A stretch of 8,589 nucleotides of DNA from Prolixibacteraceae bacterium (GCA_003450125.1 DMFR01000338.1:9957-18545), one strand, 5' to 3'; positions 1 to 6,320 are shown, counted from the first letter of the stretch. The notes: a model not told the origin generated them from the sequence alone. A program made the numbers and translations.

Positions 1-1
1 A

Positions 2-118
2 CCGATGAGTGGTGAAATTGAAATCGGTTCAAAAGATGGAAAAAGTATCATTCAGAAAGTAACTGTTAATCTGGAACCTATGAAGGTACAAACTATTGAT
101 ATTAAAGGTTATAAATAA
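2..118 (+). CDS. C-terminal fragment of an unidentified protein
   Basis: This is an open frame entering from the left edge and ending at TAA 116-118, giving 38 residues that finish in ...LEPMKVQTIDIKGYK. The alternating hydrophobic pattern (IEIGS, QKVTVNL, VQTIDI) is that of beta strands. Such a strand-rich ending is common in the C-terminal beta-sandwich of secreted Bacteroidota enzymes, glycoside hydrolases among them, but nothing in this fragment is diagnostic and I assign no function. There is no T9SS sorting signature. It is separated from the next gene by 276 bp containing that gene's own promoter and operators, so it probably belongs to a different transcript. I see no clear hairpin terminator behind it, only an A-rich stretch around 151-170. 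Confidence 0.7.
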   Translation, partial: PMSGEIEIGSKDGKSIIQKVTVNLEPMKVQTIDIKGYK

Positions 119-174
119 CGTTTTCGTCTTGCATTATTGAACTTGATTTAAGAAAAGAAAAAAAATATTTATAT

Positions 175-214
175 ATAACTAACATTTTAGTTTGAAAACT
201 AAATTATTAGTTAT
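175..214. promoter_or_regulatory. Tandem palindromic operators, probable BlaI/MecI-type repressor sites
   Basis: Two palindromes, AACTAA-N4-TTAGTT, lie at 177-192 and 197-212. Their half-sites are identical and their centres (184.5 and 204.5) are exactly 20 bp apart, about two helical turns. Together they form a 40-bp inverted repeat (arms 175-193 and 196-214, 17 of 19 positions matching). This is what a dimeric winged-helix repressor of the BlaI/MecI family would be expected to bind, and the next gene encodes one. The second site lies between the -33 and -7 elements of the promoter, so bound repressor should block RNA polymerase. Seen: the repeats. Inferred: that the neighbouring protein binds them and is autoregulated. 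Confidence 0.75.
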
Positions 215-221
215 ACATTTG
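191..221 (+). promoter_or_regulatory. Bacteroidota-type promoter of the repressor/M56 operon
   Basis: A -33 TTTG at 191-194 and a -7 TACATTTG at 214-221 (consensus TAnnTTTG) are separated by 19 bp, matching the known Bacteroidota housekeeping promoter. The -33 box starts inside the first operator and the -7 box begins just after the second, so the promoter is interlaced with the operators. The start of transcription would fall a few bases after 221, giving a leader of about 165 nt before the ATG at 395. Confidence 0.7.
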
Positions 222-312
222 TCATGGAAATCTATTCAACTAAGAAATGGGCAATTGAGATTCACTTTTGCCGATTAAGTTGGAATAGCATTGATCTTTT
301 TTTTATCTTTAT

Positions 313-348
313 GACTAAAATATCAGTTGACGAATTGGTGGTTTAGTT
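313..348. promoter_or_regulatory. Second, degenerate operator pair in the leader
   Basis: GACTAA-AATA-TCAGTT at 313-328 matches the upstream palindrome at 10 of 12 half-site positions with the same 4-bp spacer. Exactly 20 bp further on, 333-348 (AATTGG-N4-TTAGTT) matches at 9 of 12, with an intact right half-site. The 20-bp spacing repeats that of the main pair, which argues against chance, though AT-rich sequence makes partial matches common. If real, these would be auxiliary, weaker sites within the transcribed leader. Confidence 0.45.
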
Positions 349-364
349 TTTGGCAGAATGTTTG
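334..364 (+). promoter_or_regulatory. Possible weak second promoter near the repressor gene
   Basis: ATTG at 334-337 (one mismatch to TTTG), 19 bp, then AATGTTTG at 357-364 (one mismatch to TAnnTTTG). The geometry is right and it would give a short leader before ATG 395. Both boxes are imperfect, so this is only a candidate; it overlaps the degenerate operator at 333-348. Confidence 0.25.
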
Positions 365-394
365 AAATTTGAAACTGGAAATTAACTGTTTATC

Positions 395-781
395 ATGAAG
401 GAACTAACCAAGTTGGAAGAACAGATTATGCAGGAGTTGTGGACCCTGGAAAAAGCGTTTGTCAAAGATATCATTGACAAGCTTCCGGAGCCAAAACCGG
501 CCTACAATACAGTTTCGACCATCATCCGGATTTTGGAAAAGAAAGGGTTTGTGGATCATTACGCGTATGGTAAAACCCATCAATACTTTCCATTGATCAG
601 TAAAACGGATTACACGAAAAGCTATTTCAAGAATTTCCTGAATGGATATTTCAGTAATTCGTTCCAGGAAATGGTATCCTTCTTTGCCAAGGAAGATAAA
701 ATGAGCCTCTCAGAACTTGAAGAAATTATCAAGGAAGTAGGAAAAGATTTAGAACCTGAAAATCCATCACCCAATGATTAG
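395..781 (+). CDS. BlaI/MecI-family winged-helix transcriptional repressor
   Basis: The product is a 128-residue cytoplasmic DNA-binding protein. Residues 1-75 form the family's winged helix: LTKLEEQIMQELW opens the domain and the recognition region around 37-55 (YNTVSTIIRILEKKGFVDH) carries the typical TV-T-RLxxKG pattern, followed by the wing (YAYGKTHQYFP). Residues 78-118 are the helical dimerisation tail. In staphylococcal BlaI the partner protease cuts an N-F bond followed by AK; the equivalent here is probably F96-F97 in SFFAK. Its length fits the family (about 120-130). Its stop codon overlaps the start of the M56 peptidase gene by 8 bp, the usual repressor-sensor pairing. Palindromes upstream suggest autorepression. 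Start at ATG 395; no clear Shine-Dalgarno, as is common in this phylum. The physiological signal and regulon are unknown; a beta-lactamase role is not supported by the context. Confidence 0.9.
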   Translation: MKELTKLEEQIMQELWTLEKAFVKDIIDKLPEPKPAYNTVSTIIRILEKKGFVDHYAYGKTHQYFPLISKTDYTKSYFKNFLNGYFSNSFQEMVSFFAKEDKMSLSELEEIIKEVGKDLEPENPSPND

Positions 782-1997
782 CTTTGTCAATTACCTGCTT
801 GAATCGGGAATAAGCCTTAGCCTTTTTTCTGTGGTTTATTTCCTGTTTTTAAGACGAGAAACATTTTTCAGTATAAACCGATGGTTTCTGCTGGTTTCTA
901 TAGGTTTCTCCGCATTGTTGCCTTTACTGCATATCCCGTTATATCCCTCTCAGGCAATCCTGTTGCCTGAAGTTACGATAACACCCTATGCCAATTTGTT
1001 GGGTATAGTTACAGTATACAGTACCGGATTGTTAAATGGAACTGAACGTTTTGTGCAGACCTACAATGTGATTGAGTATGTCTATTTATTGGGTGTAATC
1101 TTCTTTTCAATAAAGCTTTTTATACAGATTTACCAGATTATCCGGTTAATTGCAAGTAACCGAATTATTCTGGACGGGAATATCAAATTAGTTAATCTGG
1201 ATCGTGAGCTGAGTCCGTTTTCTTTTTTGAATTACATTTTCGTGAGCAATAACCTGCAAAACACCAAGGGTTGGGAAAAAATGCTCGACCATGAAAAACA
1301 ACATATCCGGCAAGGGCACACCTTTGATGTGTTACTGCTTGAACTGCTTGCTGTATTTCAATGGTTTAATCCTTTCTTCTGGATGTTAAGACGAGCCTTG
1401 CGTGAAAATCATGAATTCTTAGCCGACCAGGCCGTAATCTCACATGGAACTGCACCTTCGTGGTACAAGCAGATCCTGATCAATCAGTATGTTGGCGAAC
1501 AAATTGTATTGACCAACAACTTCCATTATTCGTTAGTAAAAAACCGAATCCAAATGATCTCAAAAATAAAATCCAAAAAGATAGCCAGTGTAAAAGTCCT
1601 TGTAGGAATGATATTGGCAGTTAGTTTGATCGCTGTATTTGCCTGTGAAAAAAAGCAAGCGGAAATTGTACCTGCTAAAACGGAAGTATACACATACGTT
1701 GAACAAATGCCCGAATTTAAGGGTGGTGAAGCTGAATTGCGTAATTTCCTGGCAACCAACGTTAAATATCCTGCTGAGGCAACTCAAAAAGGAATTCAGG
1801 GAAAAGTATATGTCAGTTTCGTGGTTGCAATTGATGGTTCTGTAACCGATGCAAAGATTGCCAGGGGAGTTAATCCGTTACTTGACAATGAAGCCTTGCG
1901 CGTAGTGAGCAGTATGCCCAAATTTATACCGGGCAAACAAAATGGGAAAGATGTAGCCACTCAATACACCGTTCCAATCAACTTTGTACTTCAGTAA
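774..1997 (+). CDS. M56-family (BlaR1-like) membrane metallopeptidase with TonB C-terminal domain
   Basis: This 407-residue inner-membrane protein has predicted membrane helices at about 5-25, 37-55, 100-122 and 270-290. The M56 zinc-peptidase domain lies between the last two: HEKQH at 173-177 is the HExxH motif, and E214 in ENHEFLAD is the likely third zinc ligand. After the last helix comes a periplasmic linker and, from about 310 to 407, a TonB C-terminal domain (MPEFKGGE, KYPAEA, GIQGKVYVSFVV, DGSVTDAKI, MPKFIPGKQNGK). Classical BlaR1 instead carries a penicillin-binding sensor, absent here, so the stimulus is probably not a simple beta-lactam. It is co-transcribed with the repressor (8-bp overlap) and presumably inactivates it by proteolysis, by analogy with BlaR1-BlaI. 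Cys291 directly follows the last helix (VFAC), but this is internal and I do not call it a lipobox. M56-TonB_C fusions are common in Bacteroidota. Confidence 0.9.
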   Translation: MISFVNYLLESGISLSLFSVVYFLFLRRETFFSINRWFLLVSIGFSALLPLLHIPLYPSQAILLPEVTITPYANLLGIVTVYSTGLLNGTERFVQTYNVIEYVYLLGVIFFSIKLFIQIYQIIRLIASNRIILDGNIKLVNLDRELSPFSFLNYIFVSNNLQNTKGWEKMLDHEKQHIRQGHTFDVLLLELLAVFQWFNPFFWMLRRALRENHEFLADQAVISHGTAPSWYKQILINQYVGEQIVLTNNFHYSLVKNRIQMISKIKSKKIASVKVLVGMILAVSLIAVFACEKKQAEIVPAKTEVYTYVEQMPEFKGGEAELRNFLATNVKYPAEATQKGIQGKVYVSFVVAIDGSVTDAKIARGVNPLLDNEALRVVSSMPKFIPGKQNGKDVATQYTVPINFVLQ

Positions 1998-2026
1998 AAT
2001 AAACAAGCTATTGTTGTTTCTGGCTT

Positions 2027-2048
2027 CTGGCTGCTAGCCGGCAACCAG
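2027..2048. repeat. Small GC-rich intergenic hairpin, possibly a dispersed repeat
   Basis: CTGG-C-TGC pairs with GCA-A-CCAG across a 6-nt loop (7 of 8 pairs). It stands out as GC-rich in an AT-rich spacer and is preceded by a near-duplicate CTGGCTT/CTGGCTG. This kind of GC-rich repeat is common between Bacteroidota genes, but I cannot test its copy number from one window. Confidence 0.35.
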
Positions 2049-2067
2049 GAACTATCAAACCTAAATG

Positions 2068-2101
2068 ATTAACCGCAATTTCTATAGAGATTGCGGTTAA
2101 T
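2068..2101. terminator. Strong hairpin behind the repressor/M56 operon
   Basis: A perfect 12-bp inverted repeat, ATTAACCGCAAT (2068-2079) with ATTGCGGTTAAT (2090-2101), extends inward by a G-U, a U-A and a C-G pair to a TATA loop. It lies 70 bp after the M56 stop codon. No T-tract follows, so it is a poor classical terminator; it may protect the 3' end or act with the T-rich terminator downstream. Confidence 0.5.
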
Positions 2102-2223
2102 TGGCAATAGGGAAGTCCGCATCAACGTTCATTACCTCAAGCCGAAAAATTCAAATGGCAGAAAAGTGGTGTAAAATCACAAATGATAAAATCGCCGTAT
2201 TGGGAAAATAAATAATTGATTTG
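2102..2223. other. Unassigned stretch between two hairpins
   Basis: No recognisable gene is present. Two short open stretches run on the + strand: ATG 2155 to TAA 2211 encodes 18 residues (MAEKWCKITNDKIAVLGK) with no ribosome site, and a second frame across 2100-2175 is open but lacks a start. Either could be the tail of a decayed gene. The stretch is bracketed by a hairpin on the left and an intrinsic terminator on the right, so a small RNA is conceivable, but no promoter is evident. Confidence 0.3.
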
Positions 2224-2258
2224 AAGAACCTTGTGGATCTTCCATAGGGTTCTTTTTT
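2224..2258 (+). terminator. Intrinsic terminator
   Basis: AAGAACCTTGTGGA (2224-2237) pairs with TCCATAGGGTTCTT (2241-2254) as a continuous 14-bp stem including two G-U pairs, closed by a TCT loop and ending in six T residues (2253-2258). It faces rightward, ending transcription from the repressor/M56 operon or from anything in the spacer, and insulates the ETF operon. Confidence 0.8.
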
Positions 2259-2375
2259 CCTTTCCATTCAATTCTTTAAATAGCTACAACTCACTGGTGG
2301 TGGACTTGTCAAGCGATTTAGTTCCCAACTGATTAAAGAAGATATTTATTAAAGTGCCAAATTGAATATTTAATG

Positions 2376-2432
2376 TAAATTTGATCCCTGAAAAAATATA
2401 ATTCTTCGGAATCATAAAAGGTATATAGGAGG
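2376..2432 (+). promoter_or_regulatory. ETF operon -7 promoter box, UUCG leader hairpin and strong Shine-Dalgarno
   Basis: TAAATTTG at 2376-2383 is a perfect TAnnTTTG -7 box; no good TTTG lies at the expected -33 distance (AGTG at 2353-2356 is the closest), so an activator or an alternative upstream element is possible. The leader holds a small ATTC-TTCG-GAAT hairpin (2401-2412), a stable UUCG tetraloop. AGGAGG at 2427-2432 lies 7 nt before ATG 2440 and fixes that start. The rest of 2259-2439 is AT-rich and shows nothing else I can name. Confidence 0.6.
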
Positions 2433-2439
2433 ACATAAA

Positions 2440-4098
2440 ATGAATAATGTTGATATTGTATCAACGGATGTGTTAATAATTGGAGGTGGACCATCAGGCC
2501 TGGCCACAGCAATTCATTTAGCGGATACATTCAAGAAAAATGGCCAAAACCATCGGATATTGCTCATCGAAAAGGGAAGTTCCATCGGAAGCCACATATT
2601 GTCAGGCGCTGTGATTAAACCTGCAGTCTTTAAAGAATTATTGCCTGATGTTGACATCTCAGAAATTCCTTTCAATGCAAAAGTCACCAAGGACAGCACT
2701 ATATTGCTGAGTGAAAACGGATCGGTTACATTGCCTTTCCATGTTCCATATATGAACAACTTGGGCAACTATACCGCTTCCTTGGGTCAGATTTGCAGGT
2801 ACCTGGCAGGAAAGGCACAGGAAAAAGGGGTAGAAATCTATACGGGTTTTGCAGTCGATGAGATTTTGTACAAAGACGGAAAGGTCATTGGCGCCAAAAC
2901 CAAAGACACCGGCCTGGATCATCATGGAAACCAATTGGACAACTTTCAGGCTGGTACCAGCATTGAAGCCAAGATTACCATTTTCGCAGAAGGAACACGA
3001 GGCAGTCTGGCCAAGATGTTGATTAACAAGTTCAACCTGGACAAAGGTAGAAACGAACAGATTTACTCTTTGGGTTGTAAAGAAATATGGGTAGTTCCTC
3101 AAGGCAATATTGAAGCCGGTCAGGTCTATCACACCATGGGCTATCCGCTCAACAATGATGAATTTGGAGGAGGTTTCATCTACGGATTAAATGACAATAA
3201 AGTGGCCGTTGGTCTTGTTGTAGGGCTCGATTATAAAGATCCTTCATTCGATGTTCACGATGCCATGCAGGTCTGGAAAACTACCTCTTTTGTCTCCAGG
3301 ATTTTAAAGGGAGGTAAATTATTGGAATATGGCGCCAAGACCCTTCCCGAAGGAGGTTTTTATGCCATTCCCAAACTGTATGTCGACAATGCTTTAATCG
3401 TTGGTGACAGCGCAGGTTTCTTAACCATGCCAGCCTTGAAAGGGGTCCATTTGGCCATCACATCAGGAATGCTGGCGGCAAAAACTGCTGCCAACGCATT
3501 GTCAAAGAACGATACTTCGGAAAAGGGCCTTCAGCAATACGAAACTTTGGTCAATAACAGTCTTATTTATAAAGATATGTATCCTGTCCGTAATTTCAGA
3601 CAGGCGTTTACAAAAGGTTTAATGTTAGGTGGTATCCAATTTGGTACTCAATTAATCAGCGGAGGAGCCGGTTTCTTAGGAAGACTGAGAACGCATGCTG
3701 ACTATCAGGCGACTCAAACGGTGAAAGAATACAAAGGGAAACCTTTCAAAGAGCGCTTCAATGGCAAACTGGAATTTGATAAGGTGCTGACGTTTGATAA
3801 AGCTACGGATATCTATCATTCAGGAGTATACCACGATGAGCAACAGGTGGTTCATCTTCATATCAACAATCCTGAAAAGTTTGCCACTGTTAACATTGAA
3901 GAATATGGGGCTCCCGAGCAATTCTATTGTTCGTCGGAAGTCTATGAACTTCATGTCAACAAAGATGGTAAGAAAGAGCTTCGCATACATGCTGAGAATT
4001 GCATGCACTGCAAGACCTGCGACATCAAAGCTCCAGGGCAAGGCATTACATGGGTAGTTCCAAACGGGGGCAATGGTCCGGATTTTCAAAATATGTAA
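2440..4098 (+). CDS. etfQO: Electron transfer flavoprotein:quinone oxidoreductase (ETF-QO)
   Basis: The 552-residue protein takes electrons from reduced ETF and passes them to membrane quinone, probably menaquinone in this phylum. The FAD-binding Rossmann motif GGGPSG is at 15-20, followed by the family motif SHILSGAVIKP (51-61), AEGTRGSLAK (183-192), and the second FAD motif VGDSAGF (321-327) with KGVH and SG behind it. A glycine-rich hydrophobic stretch at about 391-415 may be the membrane-contact surface. The C-terminal ferredoxin-like domain has four 4Fe-4S cysteines, C497, C521, C524 and C527, in CxxCxxC form within CMHCKTCDIKAPGQGITWV, as in mitochondrial ETF-QO. Length is normal for bacterial homologues and it is intact. 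The partner ETF gene starts 22 bp downstream. FixC-like proteins lack the fused cluster domain, so FixC is unlikely. Confidence 0.95.
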   Translation: MNNVDIVSTDVLIIGGGPSGLATAIHLADTFKKNGQNHRILLIEKGSSIGSHILSGAVIKPAVFKELLPDVDISEIPFNAKVTKDSTILLSENGSVTLPFHVPYMNNLGNYTASLGQICRYLAGKAQEKGVEIYTGFAVDEILYKDGKVIGAKTKDTGLDHHGNQLDNFQAGTSIEAKITIFAEGTRGSLAKMLINKFNLDKGRNEQIYSLGCKEIWVVPQGNIEAGQVYHTMGYPLNNDEFGGGFIYGLNDNKVAVGLVVGLDYKDPSFDVHDAMQVWKTTSFVSRILKGGKLLEYGAKTLPEGGFYAIPKLYVDNALIVGDSAGFLTMPALKGVHLAITSGMLAAKTAANALSKNDTSEKGLQQYETLVNNSLIYKDMYPVRNFRQAFTKGLMLGGIQFGTQLISGGAGFLGRLRTHADYQATQTVKEYKGKPFKERFNGKLEFDKVLTFDKATDIYHSGVYHDEQQVVHLHINNPEKFATVNIEEYGAPEQFYCSSEVYELHVNKDGKKELRIHAENCMHCKTCDIKAPGQGITWVVPNGGNGPDFQNM

Positions 4099-4120
4099 TC
4101 ATTTAAAAGATTAGGCAACA

Positions 4121-6067
4121 ATGGCTTTAACAATCATAAGTTTAATAAAACAAGTTCCACTTCCCACAGAAATGCGAATGGGAGAAGATGGATTGATGGA
4201 CCGCACCAAAGCAAAATCAATTATTAATATAGATTGCCAATTTGGACTCGAAGCTGGCTTGCAATTGAAGAAGCAGAATCCCGGAGCACGATTAATTGTT
4301 TGCTCCATGGGGCCCGGTTCCTTTGAAGTTGCACTCCGTACAGCCATTTCGATGGGCTATGACGAGGCTTACCTTTTATCAGACCGTAAACTAGGGGGCA
4401 GCGATACTTATGCTACAGGACTGGCTATTGCCACCATGCTGAAGCATTTAGGTTTTACCAAAGATTCAAAGGAACCCTACATTATTCTGGCAGGAAGGCA
4501 AACCAGCGATGGCGATACTGCACACGTTCCCTCACAGGTAGCCGAAAATATTGGCATTCCACAGGCAACTTTTGTCGAGAGTGTGAATGCCGATGGTTCG
4601 GGAAATGTGATTGCCAAGCGTATCATCGAAGGGGGGTATCAAATGATGAAATTACCCATGCCTTGTGTGATTTCATTGACTCCTACCGGGATACCTCCAC
4701 GTAAACCTTCCTTAAGCGGAGCTATCAAAGCACGCTTTTTGAATATTACCACCTTTGGAATTGACGATATTGGTTTAGGAACCGAAAAGATCGGGATCAA
4801 CGGCTCACCGACCATTGTAGCCAAAGTTGTAAATATCGTTAGTGAGCGCCCGCCCATTACCATGTCGGAAGGTCACAATGAAGCTTCTTTGGTCGATAGT
4901 CTGATTGCCAACCTGAAAAAAGGCGGCAATGTTCTGGTGAAGAAAGAAGATGTAGCTAAAAAAGAAACCGACCGTCCTGATTTTCCTGAAAAAGATTTCA
5001 GGGATGGGTCCAAAGGAATTATGACCTGGGCTGAAATTACCAACGGGACCATTTCCCGGCCTTCACTTGAATTGTTGACCCCGGCAAGAAATCTTGCCAC
5101 CCAATTGGGCGAAGGTACTAAAGTAATGACCTTAATGATTGGTAAAAATGTTCAACACCTGGCTCAAACCATCATTGAACATGGTTCCGACGAGGTGATT
5201 GTGGTTGAAGATGATCAACTGGAAGAATATCTGGTTCTTCCATTTTCCTCTATTTTTGAACAAGTCATTAAAGCCAGGAAGCCCGAAATTGCATTATTCG
5301 CTGCAACTACCTCCGGGAGGGAATTGGCTCCACGCATCGGTATGAAAACCGATAGCGGGGTAACGGCCGACTGTACCGGGCTTGAAATCGGAGAATATGT
5401 AAATAAAAAAGAAAAGTTGATCTATACCCCCATTCTTGAATCGCGCCGTCCTACCTATGGGGAAAGTAAACTGGCCACCATTCTTGGGTTTGTTTGTCCT
5501 CAGATTTCAACAGCCCGTGCAGGTACATTTGAAGTCCCTCAACGCATGGAAGGAAGACAAGGCATTGTTTCAAGTTTCAAGCCTGTATTAAATGCGAAAG
5601 ATTTTGCCGTTGAAATTGTGAAAACAGTCAGAGGCGGAGGTGGATTACAGAACCTTTTCGAAGCCGACATCATCATTTCGGGCGGAAGAGGAACCACCAA
5701 TGACAATTTAGGCCTGATCAAAGGGCTTGCCGATGCATTAAACAAGCAGGGGGTGAATGCCGAATGGGCTTGCTCGCGTCCTGTGGTTGACGAAGGAATT
5801 GTAGAATATGCCCGTCAGGTAGGTCAAACCGGAAAGACTATTCGTCCTAAAGTGTATGTAGCCGTTGGTATCTCTGGAGCCATCCAACACATTGCAGGGA
5901 TGAAAGAATCTGAAAAGATCATTGCCATTGACCACAATCCAAAGGCCAACATTTTCCACAATGCCGATTTCGGTATCCTTGGTGAATACCAGGATATCTT
6001 ACCCGAATTGATTGAAAGGGTGAAAGCCGGCTTTACCTTTGGAATTGAGCCAAAGAAAAGTTTATAA
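4121..6067 (+). CDS. etfBA: Single-chain electron transfer flavoprotein, EtfB-EtfA fusion
   Basis: This 648-residue protein joins two subunits that are normally separate. Residues 1 to about 255 are EtfB: IKQVPLPTEMRM at the N-terminus, the beta signature RQTSDGDTAHV around 126-136, and GGYQMMKLPMPCVISLTP. A charged linker (about 265-297) leads to EtfA, starting near GIMTWAEI (299), with domain I to about 470 and the FAD domain after it: SGGRG 520-524, SRPVVDEG 552-559, QVGQTGK 566-572, GISGAIQH 583-590 and NPKANIF 606-612. The reading frame is uninterrupted through the junction, so this is a true fusion. It sits 22 bp behind ETF-QO, its evident electron acceptor; electron donors would be acyl-CoA or similar dehydrogenases encoded elsewhere. 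The combined length fits beta (about 260) plus alpha (about 320) plus linker. The DGDTA signature and KQVP start resemble clostridial ETFs more than human ETFB (which has a DDD-type sequence there). Start at ATG 4121, weak ribosome site. Confidence 0.93.
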   Translation: MALTIISLIKQVPLPTEMRMGEDGLMDRTKAKSIINIDCQFGLEAGLQLKKQNPGARLIVCSMGPGSFEVALRTAISMGYDEAYLLSDRKLGGSDTYATGLAIATMLKHLGFTKDSKEPYIILAGRQTSDGDTAHVPSQVAENIGIPQATFVESVNADGSGNVIAKRIIEGGYQMMKLPMPCVISLTPTGIPPRKPSLSGAIKARFLNITTFGIDDIGLGTEKIGINGSPTIVAKVVNIVSERPPITMSEGHNEASLVDSLIANLKKGGNVLVKKEDVAKKETDRPDFPEKDFRDGSKGIMTWAEITNGTISRPSLELLTPARNLATQLGEGTKVMTLMIGKNVQHLAQTIIEHGSDEVIVVEDDQLEEYLVLPFSSIFEQVIKARKPEIALFAATTSGRELAPRIGMKTDSGVTADCTGLEIGEYVNKKEKLIYTPILESRRPTYGESKLATILGFVCPQISTARAGTFEVPQRMEGRQGIVSSFKPVLNAKDFAVEIVKTVRGGGGLQNLFEADIIISGGRGTTNDNLGLIKGLADALNKQGVNAEWACSRPVVDEGIVEYARQVGQTGKTIRPKVYVAVGISGAIQHIAGMKESEKIIAIDHNPKANIFHNADFGILGEYQDILPELIERVKAGFTFGIEPKKSL

Positions 6068-6144
6068 GGATTGAATTGACCTTGAAGTCATCGTGATTTG
6101 AAGTATCACATTTCCCCAAGAAGGAAGGGATACAAAAAATAAAC

Positions 6145-6199
6145 CTGCCATTCATCAACATGAACTCTTTGGAGTGTTGATGGATGGCAGTTGTTTTTT
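6145..6199 (+). terminator. Strong intrinsic terminator of the ETF operon
   Basis: A 15-bp stem (6145-6159 with 6176-6190, one G-U pair) encloses an inner ACTC-TTTG-GAGT hairpin, and TTGTTTTTT follows at 6191-6199. The A-run before the stem (6134-6143) means the same element could also terminate leftward transcripts. It lies 77 bp after the etfBA stop. Confidence 0.88.
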
Positions 6200-6254
6200 A
6201 ATAAACAATTTGCCGCCTTACAGCCAATCAACCGGCTGGAGCAATAAAGGCATC

Positions 6255-6275
6255 GGGCAGGGGCGTGGGGCTGGG
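6255..6275 (+). other. G-quadruplex motif
   Basis: Four G-runs, GGG (6255-6257), GGGG (6260-6263), GGGG (6267-6270) and GGG (6273-6275), are separated by CA, CGT and CT. This meets the canonical G3+N1-7 pattern on the + strand with very short loops, in an otherwise AT-rich spacer. Folding in the cell is inference. Confidence 0.7.
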
Positions 6276-6285
6276 CAGGCGACCA

Positions 6286-6312
6286 TTCCTCCTTCCCTTT
6301 TCTTCTCCTCCT
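6286..6312 (+). other. 27-nt uninterrupted polypyrimidine tract
   Basis: Every base from 6286 to 6312 is C or T. It starts 10 bp after the G-quadruplex motif and ends 8 bp before the tandem 11-bp repeats. Such tracts can form triplex or slipped structures; none is demonstrated here. Confidence 0.75.
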
Positions 6313-6320
6313 GTTTCTGT

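Noticed and set aside
224..346. A 40-codon open frame in the repressor leader (ATG 224 to TAG 346)
   Set aside because: Its ATG begins only 2 nt after the -7 box, so it would lie at or before the transcription start. It has no ribosome site, and it runs through the candidate operators.
395..1997. A classical beta-lactam resistance operon (blaR1-blaI-blaZ)
   Set aside because: There is no beta-lactamase or penicillin-binding protein gene in the window, and the M56 protein lacks the penicillin-binding sensor domain.
2318..2332. TTAGTT-CCC-AACTGA ahead of the ETF operon as a further repressor operator
   Set aside because: The half-sites are in the inside-out order and the spacer is 3 bp; it does not match the AACTAA-N4-TTAGTT arrangement. 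Probably chance in AT-rich DNA.
2659..3132. A 157-codon open frame on the - strand inside the ETF-QO gene
   Set aside because: It lies wholly within a gene with convincing motifs and is a reverse-strand shadow; no own promoter or conserved motif.
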